The notes under the pieces: model-generated
The model's input: only the letters and a program-made list of their open reading frames with translations
Database searches by the model: none
What the model was told of the DNA's origin: nothing
Translations under genes and position numbers: made by a program
From: Clostridium aciditolerans
GTDB taxonomy: Bacteria > Bacillota > Clostridia > Clostridiales > Clostridiaceae
Direction: 5' to 3'
DNA length: 64,000 nucleotides
Assembly: GCF_016316925.1 (NCBI RefSeq)
Contig: NZ_JAEEGB010000006.1
Location: 62,001-126,000 of the forward strand
Shown: piece after piece, positions 44,495-53,758 of the stretch
Numbering within the stretch: position 1 is the first letter of the stretch
Layout of the letters: every line of letters starts with the position of its first letter

Positions 44495-45940
44495 TTAATC
44501 GCTTCCACCTGGAAGAGTTATTTTAAAACATGCTCCACCTTTAACACAGTTTTCTGCAACAATACTTCCATTATGCTTTTCAATAATACTTTTTGTTATG
44601 GCTAAACCAAGTCCATAGTTGCCCTGCTTTCCTTTATAGAATCTATCAAATATATTTGCTATGTCCTTTTCATCGAAACCTGGACCATCATCTTCTAATA
44701 ATATAATTATTTTTGAACCTTCCTTTTTTAACGTTACATCTATATATTTTTTAGAATATCTTAGTGAGTTTCCAAGAATATTAATTATTGCTCTTATAAG
44801 TTTTTCTTCATCCCCTAAAAGCATTATATTATTTTCATTGTATGAAAAATTGATTACCTTTTCCTTTTTAACTGCAATTCCACTTACTCTTTCAATGCTA
44901 CTCCTTATCATATCTTCTGTGTTTATTCTCTCAAAGTTCATTTCTTCCTGCAAAGCATCTATTTTAGATAAGTACAGCAAGTCTTCTACTAATTGTGATA
45001 GTCTTTTACTTTCTTCTATTACAATATCAACAGCTTTATTCTGATCATCTACCACACCGTACTTTATACCTTCAGCATATCCTTGTATTGACATAAGGGG
45101 GGTACGTAGTTCATGTGAAGCATTTTGCATAAATGTTTTCATAGTGCTATCATAGGCAGAAAGCTTCTGCGTCATAGAATACATGGTTTCTGCCAGCTGT
45201 CCTATCTCATCATCATTGTATTTTATAGGCTCCATGTCATATTTTCTTTCACCAATTTTATTTGCATATTTACTAAGTTGAGAAATAGGTCGTGATATCT
45301 TTTCAGATACATTATTTGATATTATCAGCGCAATAATTGCCGCAATAACCATTATCGATAAGAGCATTATATTAACAATAGTTGTAAGCTTGCTGCTTTT
45401 ATCAAGATCAGAATAAATCAATAAATAACCCTCTTTCAAGTTATTTGAAGATTCCAATGGATATATTGTAGCTGCATATCTTTTTCCTGATGCATTAAAA
45501 TAAAACACATTATTCTTCTTTGTTTCAGATGTTATCAATTTTTTCTTGTTTATCATAGGAAGTAAGCTGTTTTGTAACAATAAATACTCCTGGTTGCTTT
45601 CTTTTAAAGGGTAAATTATATTTTTATTTTTTCCAAATATGGCATAGTTAATATCTAAAAAAGATTGAGTCTTTCTCAAAGTTTTATTAATTTCTAACAT
45701 ACTTTTTATAAGTTCTTTATTATTTTTACCTTGTATTATAATATTTAGATCCTGCAAATCCTCAGACATTGATTTTTTAACAATATCTCCTGCAATTATA
45801 AGCTGCTTTTTAGTCTGTGTCCTAACAAAAATTCTAAGACATGCATCAAACACTGCTGCAGTTAAAATCAAAGAAATCAAAATTATTGCTATATGTGAAA
45901 AAAAAATTCTTTTCTTTATTGTTATTTTAGAAGGTTTCAT
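44495..45940 (-). CDS. Sensor histidine kinase with HAMP domain
   Basis: The 481-residue kinase has helices at about 12-34 and 189-211 with an extracellular sensor of about 150 residues, a HAMP domain (about 212-265), the phospho-acceptor motif SHELRTP near residue 274, and catalytic motifs NILGNSLRYS, DDGPGFDEKD, FDRFYKG and GLGLAITKSII. It follows its response regulator by 18 bases. The pair is divergent to a secreted coiled-coil protein gene (46828), a possible target. The stimulus is unknown. Confidence 0.92.
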   Translation of the reverse strand: MKPSKITIKKRIFFSHIAIILISLILTAAVFDACLRIFVRTQTKKQLIIAGDIVKKSMSEDLQDLNIIIQGKNNKELIKSMLEINKTLRKTQSFLDINYAIFGKNKNIIYPLKESNQEYLLLQNSLLPMINKKKLITSETKKNNVFYFNASGKRYAATIYPLESSNNLKEGYLLIYSDLDKSSKLTTIVNIMLLSIMVIAAIIALIISNNVSEKISRPISQLSKYANKIGERKYDMEPIKYNDDEIGQLAETMYSMTQKLSAYDSTMKTFMQNASHELRTPLMSIQGYAEGIKYGVVDDQNKAVDIVIEESKRLSQLVEDLLYLSKIDALQEEMNFERINTEDMIRSSIERVSGIAVKKEKVINFSYNENNIMLLGDEEKLIRAIINILGNSLRYSKKYIDVTLKKEGSKIIILLEDDGPGFDEKDIANIFDRFYKGKQGNYGLGLAITKSIIEKHNGSIVAENCVKGGACFKITLPGGSD

Positions 45941-45958
45941 GGATATATTCCTTTCATG

Positions 45959-46654
45959 TTAACTTTGATCCGATATTTTAAATCCAAATCCCCATAAAGT
46001 CTCTATTTTTAGTGAAGATCCCGTGCCTGCAATCTTTTTGCGAATTCTTTTTATCATATCGTCTGTTGCTCTAGTATCCACCTCACTATCAAATCCCCAC
46101 ACCTTATTTAAAAGTTCTTCACGAGATATCCCTCTATTCACATTTTTAGCAAGATACAATAAGAGGTTAAATTCCATTGGTGTAAGCTTTAAATCCTGTC
46201 CATTACAAACTGCATATCTACCTTCAATATGAATGGTTATGTCAGAAACAGTTATATCTGCCTGATTCACTTTTGGTACCTTCTCAAATTCCATCCGTCT
46301 AAATATACTTTTTACTCTCAGAACTAACTCTACAGGACTGAAAGGTTTTGTCATATAATCATCACTTCCAAGCATGAGCCCAGCTATTTTATCTGATTCA
46401 CTATCTTTTGCCGATATTATAATAATTGGTACATTACTTTCTTTCCTAATTTCAGAGCATAAGGTTAGTCCATCAAGCTGAGGCATCATAATGTCTAAAA
46501 TCAGCATATCTGAAGGTCTTTTCATAAAAGCTTTCAGAAGTGTTTCTCCATCTGAAAAAACCTGTACATCATAGCCCTCTTTTTCAAGAAACATTTTTAT
46601 TAATTCCTGTATTTTTATTTCATCGTCTGCAATGTATATAAGCTTTTTTTCCAT
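45959..46654 (-). CDS. Response regulator, OmpR/PhoB family
   Basis: The 231-residue protein has a receiver domain with acidic pair ADDE (9-12), phospho-acceptor Asp in LILDIMMP near 54 and Lys in MTKPF near 104. The winged-helix domain follows (about 130-231), with a recognition helix containing RATDDMIKRIRKKI and the ending WGFGFKI. GGTGG precedes the ATG. First gene of the two-gene unit with the kinase. Confidence 0.93.
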   Translation of the reverse strand: MEKKLIYIADDEIKIQELIKMFLEKEGYDVQVFSDGETLLKAFMKRPSDMLILDIMMPQLDGLTLCSEIRKESNVPIIIISAKDSESDKIAGLMLGSDDYMTKPFSPVELVLRVKSIFRRMEFEKVPKVNQADITVSDITIHIEGRYAVCNGQDLKLTPMEFNLLLYLAKNVNRGISREELLNKVWGFDSEVDTRATDDMIKRIRKKIAGTGSSLKIETLWGFGFKISDQS

Positions 46655-46827
46655 GTCAGCACCACCTTTAGCTTACTCAACAATTATTTTTATTATATCA
46701 CTCATAAATTATTTATCCCATATTTGAAGTATCTCTGCCACAATTCTGCCACAGTCTATCGGAGATTTATCCCAAACTAAGATGTTAAACTTAATTTATA
46801 AATAATTTAAAATAAGGAGATGTAAAA

Positions 46828-47403
46828 ATGAAAAATTTAAAGTTTAAAATTGTTTCAGCTTTGATTACTGCTTCTCTTTTTGTGCCTGCAATATCTGTTA
46901 ACGCTGAAGGAACAGCTAGCAGCGCAAATAACTTAGGAAATGGATTAACAAAGCAACAGAAAATTGCTAACAGACAAGAATGGCAACAATACAAAGCTAC
47001 TATAACACCTAAAAAAGATACAATAAAACAAAATCACCAGACAATTGCTTCTTTAAGAAAAGAAGTATCTGAAAAAAGAGCTACTATAAAAACTTTAACT
47101 AAAGGTATAAAGCAAAACAAAAAGAAATTAACAGATGATGATTTATCTAAAGTAAAGACTCAATTGCAAACCATAAAGGATGAGACATCTGCATTATCAT
47201 CCACTAAGGGAGCTGTAACAAAAGATTTTCAAACAATAAAGACCGATGTTAAAAATAGAAACTTTCAAGATGCTGAAGCACAACTAGACAATGTTATTTC
47301 TATTCAAAATACAAGAGTAGATGGATTAAAAAAATTAAGTGCAGATATGGATACGTTAATAAACTTACTTCAGACAGTATCCTCTAATGTTAAAACATCA
47401 TAA
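46828..47403 (+). CDS. Secreted coiled-coil protein of unknown function
   Basis: The 191-residue protein has a signal peptide (cleavage after VNAE near residue 27) and a mature part that is almost entirely helical and highly charged, with heptad-like spacing from about residue 60 to 185 (for example KEVSEKRATIKTLTKGI). It contains no cysteine. AAGGAG lies 8 bases before the ATG. It is transcribed away from the two-component genes at 44495-46654, so it may belong to their regulon, perhaps as a Spy/CpxP-like periplasmic feedback protein, but that is speculation. A bidirectional terminator follows. Confidence 0.75.
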   Translation: MKNLKFKIVSALITASLFVPAISVNAEGTASSANNLGNGLTKQQKIANRQEWQQYKATITPKKDTIKQNHQTIASLRKEVSEKRATIKTLTKGIKQNKKKLTDDDLSKVKTQLQTIKDETSALSSTKGAVTKDFQTIKTDVKNRNFQDAEAQLDNVISIQNTRVDGLKKLSADMDTLINLLQTVSSNVKTS

Positions 47404-47436
47404 ATAAAGTCATATTACAAATCATTAGCAAAATAG

Positions 47437-47479
47437 AGAGCTCAAATTTTATATACACAAAATTTGAGCTCTTGTATTT
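47437..47479. terminator. Bidirectional terminator between convergent genes
   Basis: AGAGCTCAAATTTT and AAAATTTGAGCTCT are perfectly complementary, and T-rich sequence follows on the + strand. Confidence 0.85.
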
Positions 47480-48649
47480 TTAATTTACGTAGTTACTTAA
47501 TTCTTCAAATATAGATCTAACACCACTCCCCCACTTACTGTCCTCTGCGTATTTCTTACCTATCCATAGAAATGGATCTGTATTTTCAGGAGTATTTTTA
47601 GACAAGTCAATCAATGTTCTAGCAACTATACTTGAGGAGTCCTTTATGTCAGTGTTATATTCTTGCCAACTATGAAACACATTATATGGATTATTTGCTA
47701 TTTTAGAAGCATTAGTAGTATCTTTAGGAACAAAACTCTGTTCTTGCCCTGCTACAGAAAAAAGTACAATAGGATTTAAATTAAATTCTTTTGATACAGA
47801 AAGTATAGTGGAAAAATAGGGCTCTTTAACTAAAAGGGAATTACGTTTATTTAAAAAGTTTTTCAATTTTTCCTCATTTACTTTTTTATATCTCATATAT
47901 GTAGGCATGTGAATATTAGGATGAATAGTAGAGACTTCTATAGCTTTATCAGTTTGAAAAATATAATTTTCACTTTTGTATTCAGCTTTTTTTATTTTTA
48001 AAACCAATCCTTTACTCAAAGATATACTAAATATACAAATAGCCAGTATTACTATATAGCTGCGAAAATTTAAACCATTTAAGTAACTTAAAACATTTTG
48101 TAAAGTAGATTTAAAATTACTGCTACATGAGTTATTTAGTGACATAACACTATTGAATGGTATTCTTTCATTCTCAACTTCTATAACACTGTTAGAAGGC
48201 ATCTCTTTACTTTCAATATGCATGTCCTCTTTTAGCAATGTATTTGAGTTTACCTCTTTATCATACTTAAATTGTAAATAAAGCTGAGCCTCATCCATTT
48301 CAATTTTAGTGTCACTATGTACATTAACCCAGCTTATTAGTTCTCCTGTAAAGTTAGTTCTTAAATTTTCATCAATTACACAAGAATCAAAAATGTCATA
48401 AAGAGTAATTAAGTTTTTGCTGCTTCCAAGAGTATTTTTTAAAGTAATAATTTTAATGGATGACTTAAAGTCTTCCGGTATGCCATCTAATTTAGTATAT
48501 ATAACCTGATGAATTGTATCTGAAAGTATTTTTGCATTTTTTACAGCTGTGTTTTTAGGGTACTTTTTATATATATAATTTTTAAACTTTATAATATCGT
48601 CCCTATCTATAACCTTTATTTTTTTTAACTCTTCTTCAATATGTTTCAT
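47480..48649 (-). CDS. Membrane protein with extracellular glucosaminidase-like domain
   Basis: The 389-residue protein has a cytoplasmic N-terminal half (about 1-190, no recognised fold), one helix (about 193-213) and an extracellular domain. The last 110 residues look like a lysozyme-like glucosaminidase: SVAGQEQSFVPKDT near residue 300 supplies the candidate catalytic Glu, and NNPYNVFHSWQEY and WIGKKYAEDSKWGSGVRSI follow in family order. It would cut peptidoglycan glycan strands. The start codon lies 14 bases inside the end of the MutS-like gene upstream, so they are translationally coupled, an odd partnership. Confidence 0.75.
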   Translation of the reverse strand: MKHIEEELKKIKVIDRDDIIKFKNYIYKKYPKNTAVKNAKILSDTIHQVIYTKLDGIPEDFKSSIKIITLKNTLGSSKNLITLYDIFDSCVIDENLRTNFTGELISWVNVHSDTKIEMDEAQLYLQFKYDKEVNSNTLLKEDMHIESKEMPSNSVIEVENERIPFNSVMSLNNSCSSNFKSTLQNVLSYLNGLNFRSYIVILAICIFSISLSKGLVLKIKKAEYKSENYIFQTDKAIEVSTIHPNIHMPTYMRYKKVNEEKLKNFLNKRNSLLVKEPYFSTILSVSKEFNLNPIVLFSVAGQEQSFVPKDTTNASKIANNPYNVFHSWQEYNTDIKDSSSIVARTLIDLSKNTPENTDPFLWIGKKYAEDSKWGSGVRSIFEELSNYVN

Positions 48650-50474
48650 AATCTTTACTACCTATATTACTATTGTCTATATCAATGCCTGCCATTCTCA
48701 TTAAGTATATAGCATTTCTAGTTGTAGAAACTCCTGAACGTAATTTATAGTCAAAATGTATTTCATTATTTTTATAATGCTCTCTAAAGTGGTAATTCTT
48801 AACTTTCTTATTTTTCTCTTCTATATCAGCTAGTTCAAGATCATGAGTTGACACCATTCCCAAAGCATTTTCATTACTTAATTTTTCTATTAAGACCTTT
48901 GCGCCTGTATGTCTATCTTTAGAATTTGTTCCCCTAAAAATCTCATCCAGTAAGAAAAAAACTGATTCTTTTTCTTTTGTAGCATCTATAAGCTTTCTTA
49001 TTCTTAAAAGCTCTGCATAAAAAGATGATATATTTTCTTCTAAGTTATCACTTATTCTCATGCAGGTATAGATATTCATTACAGAGCAACAAAAGGTCTC
49101 AGCACAAACCGGTGCGCCTGCATAGGCTAGAACTAAGTTAATTCCTGTAGTTCTAAGCAATGTACTCTTACCGGACATATTAGAACCAGTTATAAGTAGA
49201 ATTCTTTCGGTTTTATCTATTTTAAGATTATTACACACGCGATTTTTAGTTATTAGTGGATGCCCTATATTTTTAGCCTCTAATATTAGAGAGGAATTAT
49301 TTATTTCTGGCATTACCCATTCTGGATAGTCATGCTTAATTATAGCTAAGCTAGATAAAGCTTCAAGTTCTGCAATAACATTTAGCCATTGTTCTATACA
49401 TTCACCAGATTCTTTTTTCCAGCGTTCTAATCTAATTAAACAGTGATATTCCCAAAAAGTTACAATATTTATTATTTGGTAAAAAAAATTAGCTCTATCT
49501 GAAATTAGATTCACCAATTTTGACAACTCGTTAATTTGCTTTGTTGCAGTTATTTTATTTTCCCCGGTAAGATTTTTCTTTAATTTTACTAAATATCTAT
49601 CTTTAAATCTTTTTTTCTCTATGAGATTTAACATTCTATTATATACTTCTATATCTTTTTTATATTTATAAACTGCATCTAATATTTTACTACTTTTTTC
49701 AGAGTTAAACTTAATTATAATTGTCTGAACTCCCATACATATAAGTGGAAAATAATATGGTATACTATGTGATAAAAAATATAATAAAATAACTCCTATT
49801 GTAATAATCGGTAGACTATATGTCATAAGGATAAACTTTCTGCTAGAAAACAAATTATTTTTCTCTTTTCCCCATTTAAATAATAGTTCTGGATTTTTCT
49901 TTTCCTCTGTAGCTATCTTTCCCTCGGCCATAAATCTCTGTCTCCACCCAAGATTATCCGAAAGCTCTTTTACAGCCTCCTGTCTATCATATATTTCTTC
50001 TATATTGTAATTTGGAGCTGTTAACATGTACTTTATCTTTTCTCTTCCTAAATAAGTACTAGCAGTGTTAATGTATTGAAAAAGTGATCCTTTTCCAAAA
50101 ATATCTAAATCCTTTGAATAATTATGGTCATCCTTTAAAAAGTCTGATCCATCATCTTCAAAGGATTTCCATTCCCCTTTCAGACGTTTTAAAGAACTCT
50201 CATTTATTTTACACATCAATGTTGAACATTTTTTATTATATCTAATTCTACTGTGTTTATTGAGTAAAATTAAAAACAATATGGCGAATCCAATTAGTAT
50301 TATAATGATAAAATAGTACTTTTTAATCATATACGAAAAAATCACTAAACCTGCAGCGGCAATAAAAACTATAAGCCTTAAAGCAGATATAAAATTAATT
50401 GAATGTACTTGCTTTTTTAATAAATTTTCATAGATAGTTTTTCTCTTTATATATCTAGATTCTATAGCATTCAA
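48636..50474 (-). CDS. Membrane-associated MutS-family ATPase
   Basis: I take the TTG before NAIESRYIK as the start because GGAGG lies 10 bases upstream; the longer frame runs back through that site. The 612-residue protein has two or four N-terminal hydrophobic helices (about 30-75 and 200-250) and a C-terminal MutS ATPase domain: Walker A GSNMSGKST near residue 418, VCAETFCCS, Walker B FLLDEIFRGTN near 495, and STHDLEL. It lacks the mismatch-binding domain I of MutS1. This is a known but functionally unclear class in Clostridia. It is coupled to the glucosaminidase-like gene downstream. Confidence 0.85.
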   Translation of the reverse strand: MNAIESRYIKRKTIYENLLKKQVHSINFISALRLIVFIAAAGLVIFSYMIKKYYFIIIILIGFAILFLILLNKHSRIRYNKKCSTLMCKINESSLKRLKGEWKSFEDDGSDFLKDDHNYSKDLDIFGKGSLFQYINTASTYLGREKIKYMLTAPNYNIEEIYDRQEAVKELSDNLGWRQRFMAEGKIATEEKKNPELLFKWGKEKNNLFSSRKFILMTYSLPIITIGVILLYFLSHSIPYYFPLICMGVQTIIIKFNSEKSSKILDAVYKYKKDIEVYNRMLNLIEKKRFKDRYLVKLKKNLTGENKITATKQINELSKLVNLISDRANFFYQIINIVTFWEYHCLIRLERWKKESGECIEQWLNVIAELEALSSLAIIKHDYPEWVMPEINNSSLILEAKNIGHPLITKNRVCNNLKIDKTERILLITGSNMSGKSTLLRTTGINLVLAYAGAPVCAETFCCSVMNIYTCMRISDNLEENISSFYAELLRIRKLIDATKEKESVFFLLDEIFRGTNSKDRHTGAKVLIEKLSNENALGMVSTHDLELADIEEKNKKVKNYHFREHYKNNEIHFDYKLRSGVSTTRNAIYLMRMAGIDIDNSNIGSKDYETY

Positions 50475-50677
50475 ATTAACTCTCCCTCCTCTTTTGTACA
50501 AAATATTCCTAATTATATATCCATAATGTAACATATTTGTAATCTATGTGTCTAGTTTATCATATATAATACATATATAATGAAAATTTTACCTCAATCG
50601 GGAGCGCTTTGCAATTTTGTATCGTCTAATAAAATACCAATAATTTCTACTTATAAAATATAAAAAGGGGGATAACT

Positions 50678-53008
50678 ATGACAAGTAAAAAAACGTACGC
50701 TATTATTCTAACTGCTCTAATTTCTCTTAGCCTTGTATCACCGGTTTATGCACAGGAAACGAATAAAATATCGTCCATTACATCTGCATCTAATACCACA
50801 ACAGTAAGTGCCATAAGCGAAAGCAATTCTAAAATATCAAAAGATGAAGCAAAAGTTATTGCTAAAAAAATTCTAAAAGATTATTTTGAATTTAGTATTG
50901 ATGACACAAAATATCAAACCAATGTGAATTTCACACCTGATTATCAATTTGGTACTAATAGTAAAAACTATAGTTGGCAGATTAACTGGAATTCCCATGA
51001 TCAAGAAAAAGATGTGAGCGTTAATGTTTCCGTAGATGCTATAAGCGGTAAAGTTACTAATGTAGACATCATGACATCTTTGCGTGGACAATCTCCTGGA
51101 ATTGCAACTTTAACAGAAGATCAAGCAAAAGAAGTAGCAGTAAAATTTCTAAATAAAATAAACCCACAAGAATTTTCACAATGCAAGTTGATAAAAAATG
51201 ATTCTATGAGTTATGGATGGAAGGGAGATCCAACATCATATAATTTTAACTACTGTAGAATAGTTAATAGTATTCCTTTCTCAGGAAACTTTTTGAACGT
51301 AACTGTGGACAGTATTACAGGTAAAATACGTTCTTATGGGTTTAGATGGAGTGACTATCAGCTTCCTTCACAAGATGGGGTTATATCACAAGAAAAAGCA
51401 GATCAAATATTTAAAGATAACTTAAATTTAGATCTTAAATATGTGCCTTACAGAGATGAATATGGATATGATACAAAAACAAAAACTACTAAGGTTGCCT
51501 ATATGCCTGATATGTCAAGCGGAGTTAACATTGATGCAAAAGAAGGTAAAGCGCTAGATTATAATAATACCAGTCCACTGGATAAAAAAGTAACAGATTT
51601 AGATGAAAATCAGAAAAAATCTTTTATAGGAAGCTATAAACCAGTGCAAAAGTTGGACAAGGAGCTAACTAGCAATGCTGCTGAAACAATAATGAAATCA
51701 TTGATTAAAGAAATATATGGAGATGGCTATGATATTCAGGCAACAAGCTATCAAGATAACAATGGCATATATGGATCAGTGCTTGCATGCTGGTCAAGTC
51801 ATTTCACAAAAAAAGGTGCAAATAACGATTTTGCAGATCAAGGACAGATAACTATAGACTCTTCAACAGGACAGCTAGTATCCATAAATAGATTTAATCC
51901 CGTTGATAAATTTGGCTCAAATAACGATAGTTCCAAACCAAAAATTACTTGGGAACAAGCATATAGTAAGTCTATAGATATAGTAAAAAAATACTTCCCA
52001 GATAAGGTTAAAGATATTGATACTAAGCAAACATATATACAGCGTACAGAGTATTATAATAATGTCCCTCAGTTTGATAGATTATATGGATTTAATTTTA
52101 ATAGATTAGTAAATGGATTATCCTATCAGGATGATTCTATTAGTGTAAACTTTAACTCATCAACAGGTGAAATAGCTAATATTGACAGCAGATGGACTCA
52201 GGATTTAAATGCACCTTCAGCTAATGGAGTTATAAGTAAATCAGATGCACAGAATATATTCTTTAATACCTATAAGCCTCAACTTCAATACACACTTTTT
52301 AATGCAAGCAAAGACCCAAAAAATTCAGAGCTTGGAGTTAAATTAGTATATAGTGTACTAGATGGATTACAGTACAGACAACTTAATGGCATAGATGCTT
52401 TTAAAGGTAAGTTTATAGATTACAATGGGCAGGAAATTGATAATAATTTTGAAGCATTTAAATCAAAAATTAAGGGAAGCCCTGTAGAAAAAGAACTTAG
52501 CATTTTAGCCTCATTAGGAATAATTGACACTAAAGATTTTGATTTAAATAAGCAAATCACCAGAGCTGACCTGGTAAAGATTCTTGTCAATGCAAAAGGT
52601 TATAGGCCTTATATGTTAGAAAAATCACCAGACCTTAAAATAAATTATAGTGGTTCAAAAAATGATGAAACATATAAGTATTTACAAATGGCAGTTTCAT
52701 ATGGAATGCTTGATAATTCAGGAGACTTTAATGCAAATGAAAAAGTTACAAGAGAGGAAGCTATCAAAGCTTTGGTAAAACTCCTAGGGTATGATAAGCT
52801 TGCACAATCAAAAGGAATTTTTACCCTCTCATATAGCGACGCTAGTGATATAACTCCTGCAAATACAGGTTATGTAGCTATATCAAAGGGGCTTGGACTT
52901 ACTAATGATACTGATAATAAGTTTAGACCAAAAAATCAAATAACAATATCAGATTTGGCAGTTAATGTATATAGAGCTTTAAACAGCTTAAGAAGTAATG
53001 GATATTAA
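50678..53008 (+). CDS. S-layer-homology protein with YcdB/PepSY-like repeats
   Basis: The 776-residue protein has a signal peptide (cleavage after VYAQE near residue 27), then repeated PepSY/YcdB-like units at about 50-145, 148-235, 340-420 and 425-515, each with an ISxEQA-type helix and a DSxTGxI beta turn. The last 180 residues are three SLH modules (near 600-645, 665-710 and 720-770; for example ITRADLVKILVN and VTREEAIKALVKLLGY), which bind secondary cell-wall polymer. It is a surface protein attached non-covalently to the wall. GGGGG precedes the ATG. PepSY-like units may inhibit or chaperone proteases; function unknown. Confidence 0.88.
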   Translation: MTSKKTYAIILTALISLSLVSPVYAQETNKISSITSASNTTTVSAISESNSKISKDEAKVIAKKILKDYFEFSIDDTKYQTNVNFTPDYQFGTNSKNYSWQINWNSHDQEKDVSVNVSVDAISGKVTNVDIMTSLRGQSPGIATLTEDQAKEVAVKFLNKINPQEFSQCKLIKNDSMSYGWKGDPTSYNFNYCRIVNSIPFSGNFLNVTVDSITGKIRSYGFRWSDYQLPSQDGVISQEKADQIFKDNLNLDLKYVPYRDEYGYDTKTKTTKVAYMPDMSSGVNIDAKEGKALDYNNTSPLDKKVTDLDENQKKSFIGSYKPVQKLDKELTSNAAETIMKSLIKEIYGDGYDIQATSYQDNNGIYGSVLACWSSHFTKKGANNDFADQGQITIDSSTGQLVSINRFNPVDKFGSNNDSSKPKITWEQAYSKSIDIVKKYFPDKVKDIDTKQTYIQRTEYYNNVPQFDRLYGFNFNRLVNGLSYQDDSISVNFNSSTGEIANIDSRWTQDLNAPSANGVISKSDAQNIFFNTYKPQLQYTLFNASKDPKNSELGVKLVYSVLDGLQYRQLNGIDAFKGKFIDYNGQEIDNNFEAFKSKIKGSPVEKELSILASLGIIDTKDFDLNKQITRADLVKILVNAKGYRPYMLEKSPDLKINYSGSKNDETYKYLQMAVSYGMLDNSGDFNANEKVTREEAIKALVKLLGYDKLAQSKGIFTLSYSDASDITPANTGYVAISKGLGLTNDTDNKFRPKNQITISDLAVNVYRALNSLRSNGY

Positions 53009-53033
53009 TAAAATAATAGAAACTTAAACTTTA

Positions 53034-53064
53034 AAACACGTTGTATGATCTACAACGTGTTTCT
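53034..53064 (+). terminator. Terminator after the SLH protein gene
   Basis: AAACACGTTGTA and TACAACGTGTTT pair around TGATC, followed by CTATT. Confidence 0.8.
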
Positions 53065-53093
53065 ATTCGCTATTATTTTACAGTATAATTTAT

Positions 53094-53711
53094 TTAATAA
53101 AAGGTTGTTGCTCTTATTATTTTTGCTTCCTTATCTCCTTTGTTATAGATATTGAGTTCACATTTACTTTCACTACTCTCCCTTGTAACAGAGAGTAATT
53201 CTCCTTCATTAGCCTCAAATGTTTTTTCTTGTTCAGTTATTTGAATACTGCCTTGTACAATATAAAAGACATCTGTAATCTGATTTGACTCTTCACTGCT
53301 CTCATTTAACAAAATTTTAATCCTATCTTCAGATTTAAAAGATAATGCTTGTAATTTCCCAATGCAGCCCTCATTCATCATCAGATTAAAGTCTGTCACC
53401 TTACCAAAGCTCTTAGTTTCCCAATCTCCCATAAAACTATCCTGCTCAAAGGTGCCAAGTACTGCTTTATGGTGGCCTTTATGTTCAAGGGTTAATTTTC
53501 CATCGATAATCATAATAATTCTTGAAATACCAGGCAGGTTCGTAAAGTCTGATTCATTTACTTCAACCTTTGCTGAACTAAGTCTCCATTTAAAATTTCT
53601 CTCACTATACTTTGCTTTCTCAGGATATATTAAAAGTTCTGTTGTGGTTCCCCCAGACCACATACTTGTTTGAAATTCATTTTTTCTTATTAAGTCAATT
53701 TTAGTTTCCAT
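53094..53711 (-). CDS. HutD/Ves family cupin protein
   Basis: The 205-residue protein shows the HutD/Ves pattern: MWSGGTTTELLIYP near residue 18, FKWRLSSAKVE near 40, and GISRIIMIIDGKLTLEHKG near 60, followed by a second cupin half ending with a SESKCELNIYN strand. The family is a bicupin seen beside histidine utilisation genes (HutD) and under cold control in E. coli (Ves), with an unproven role. GGGGG lies before the ATG. No histidine degradation genes are nearby. It is a single gene behind the AICAR transformylase, 47 bases away, so readthrough is possible. Confidence 0.85.
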   Translation of the reverse strand: METKIDLIRKNEFQTSMWSGGTTTELLIYPEKAKYSERNFKWRLSSAKVEVNESDFTNLPGISRIIMIIDGKLTLEHKGHHKAVLGTFEQDSFMGDWETKSFGKVTDFNLMMNEGCIGKLQALSFKSEDRIKILLNESSEESNQITDVFYIVQGSIQITEQEKTFEANEGELLSVTRESSESKCELNIYNKGDKEAKIIRATTFY

Positions 53712-53758
53712 ATAACATCCCCCTGTTAATGTTTTATAGTAATTTAATAGTTACAATT

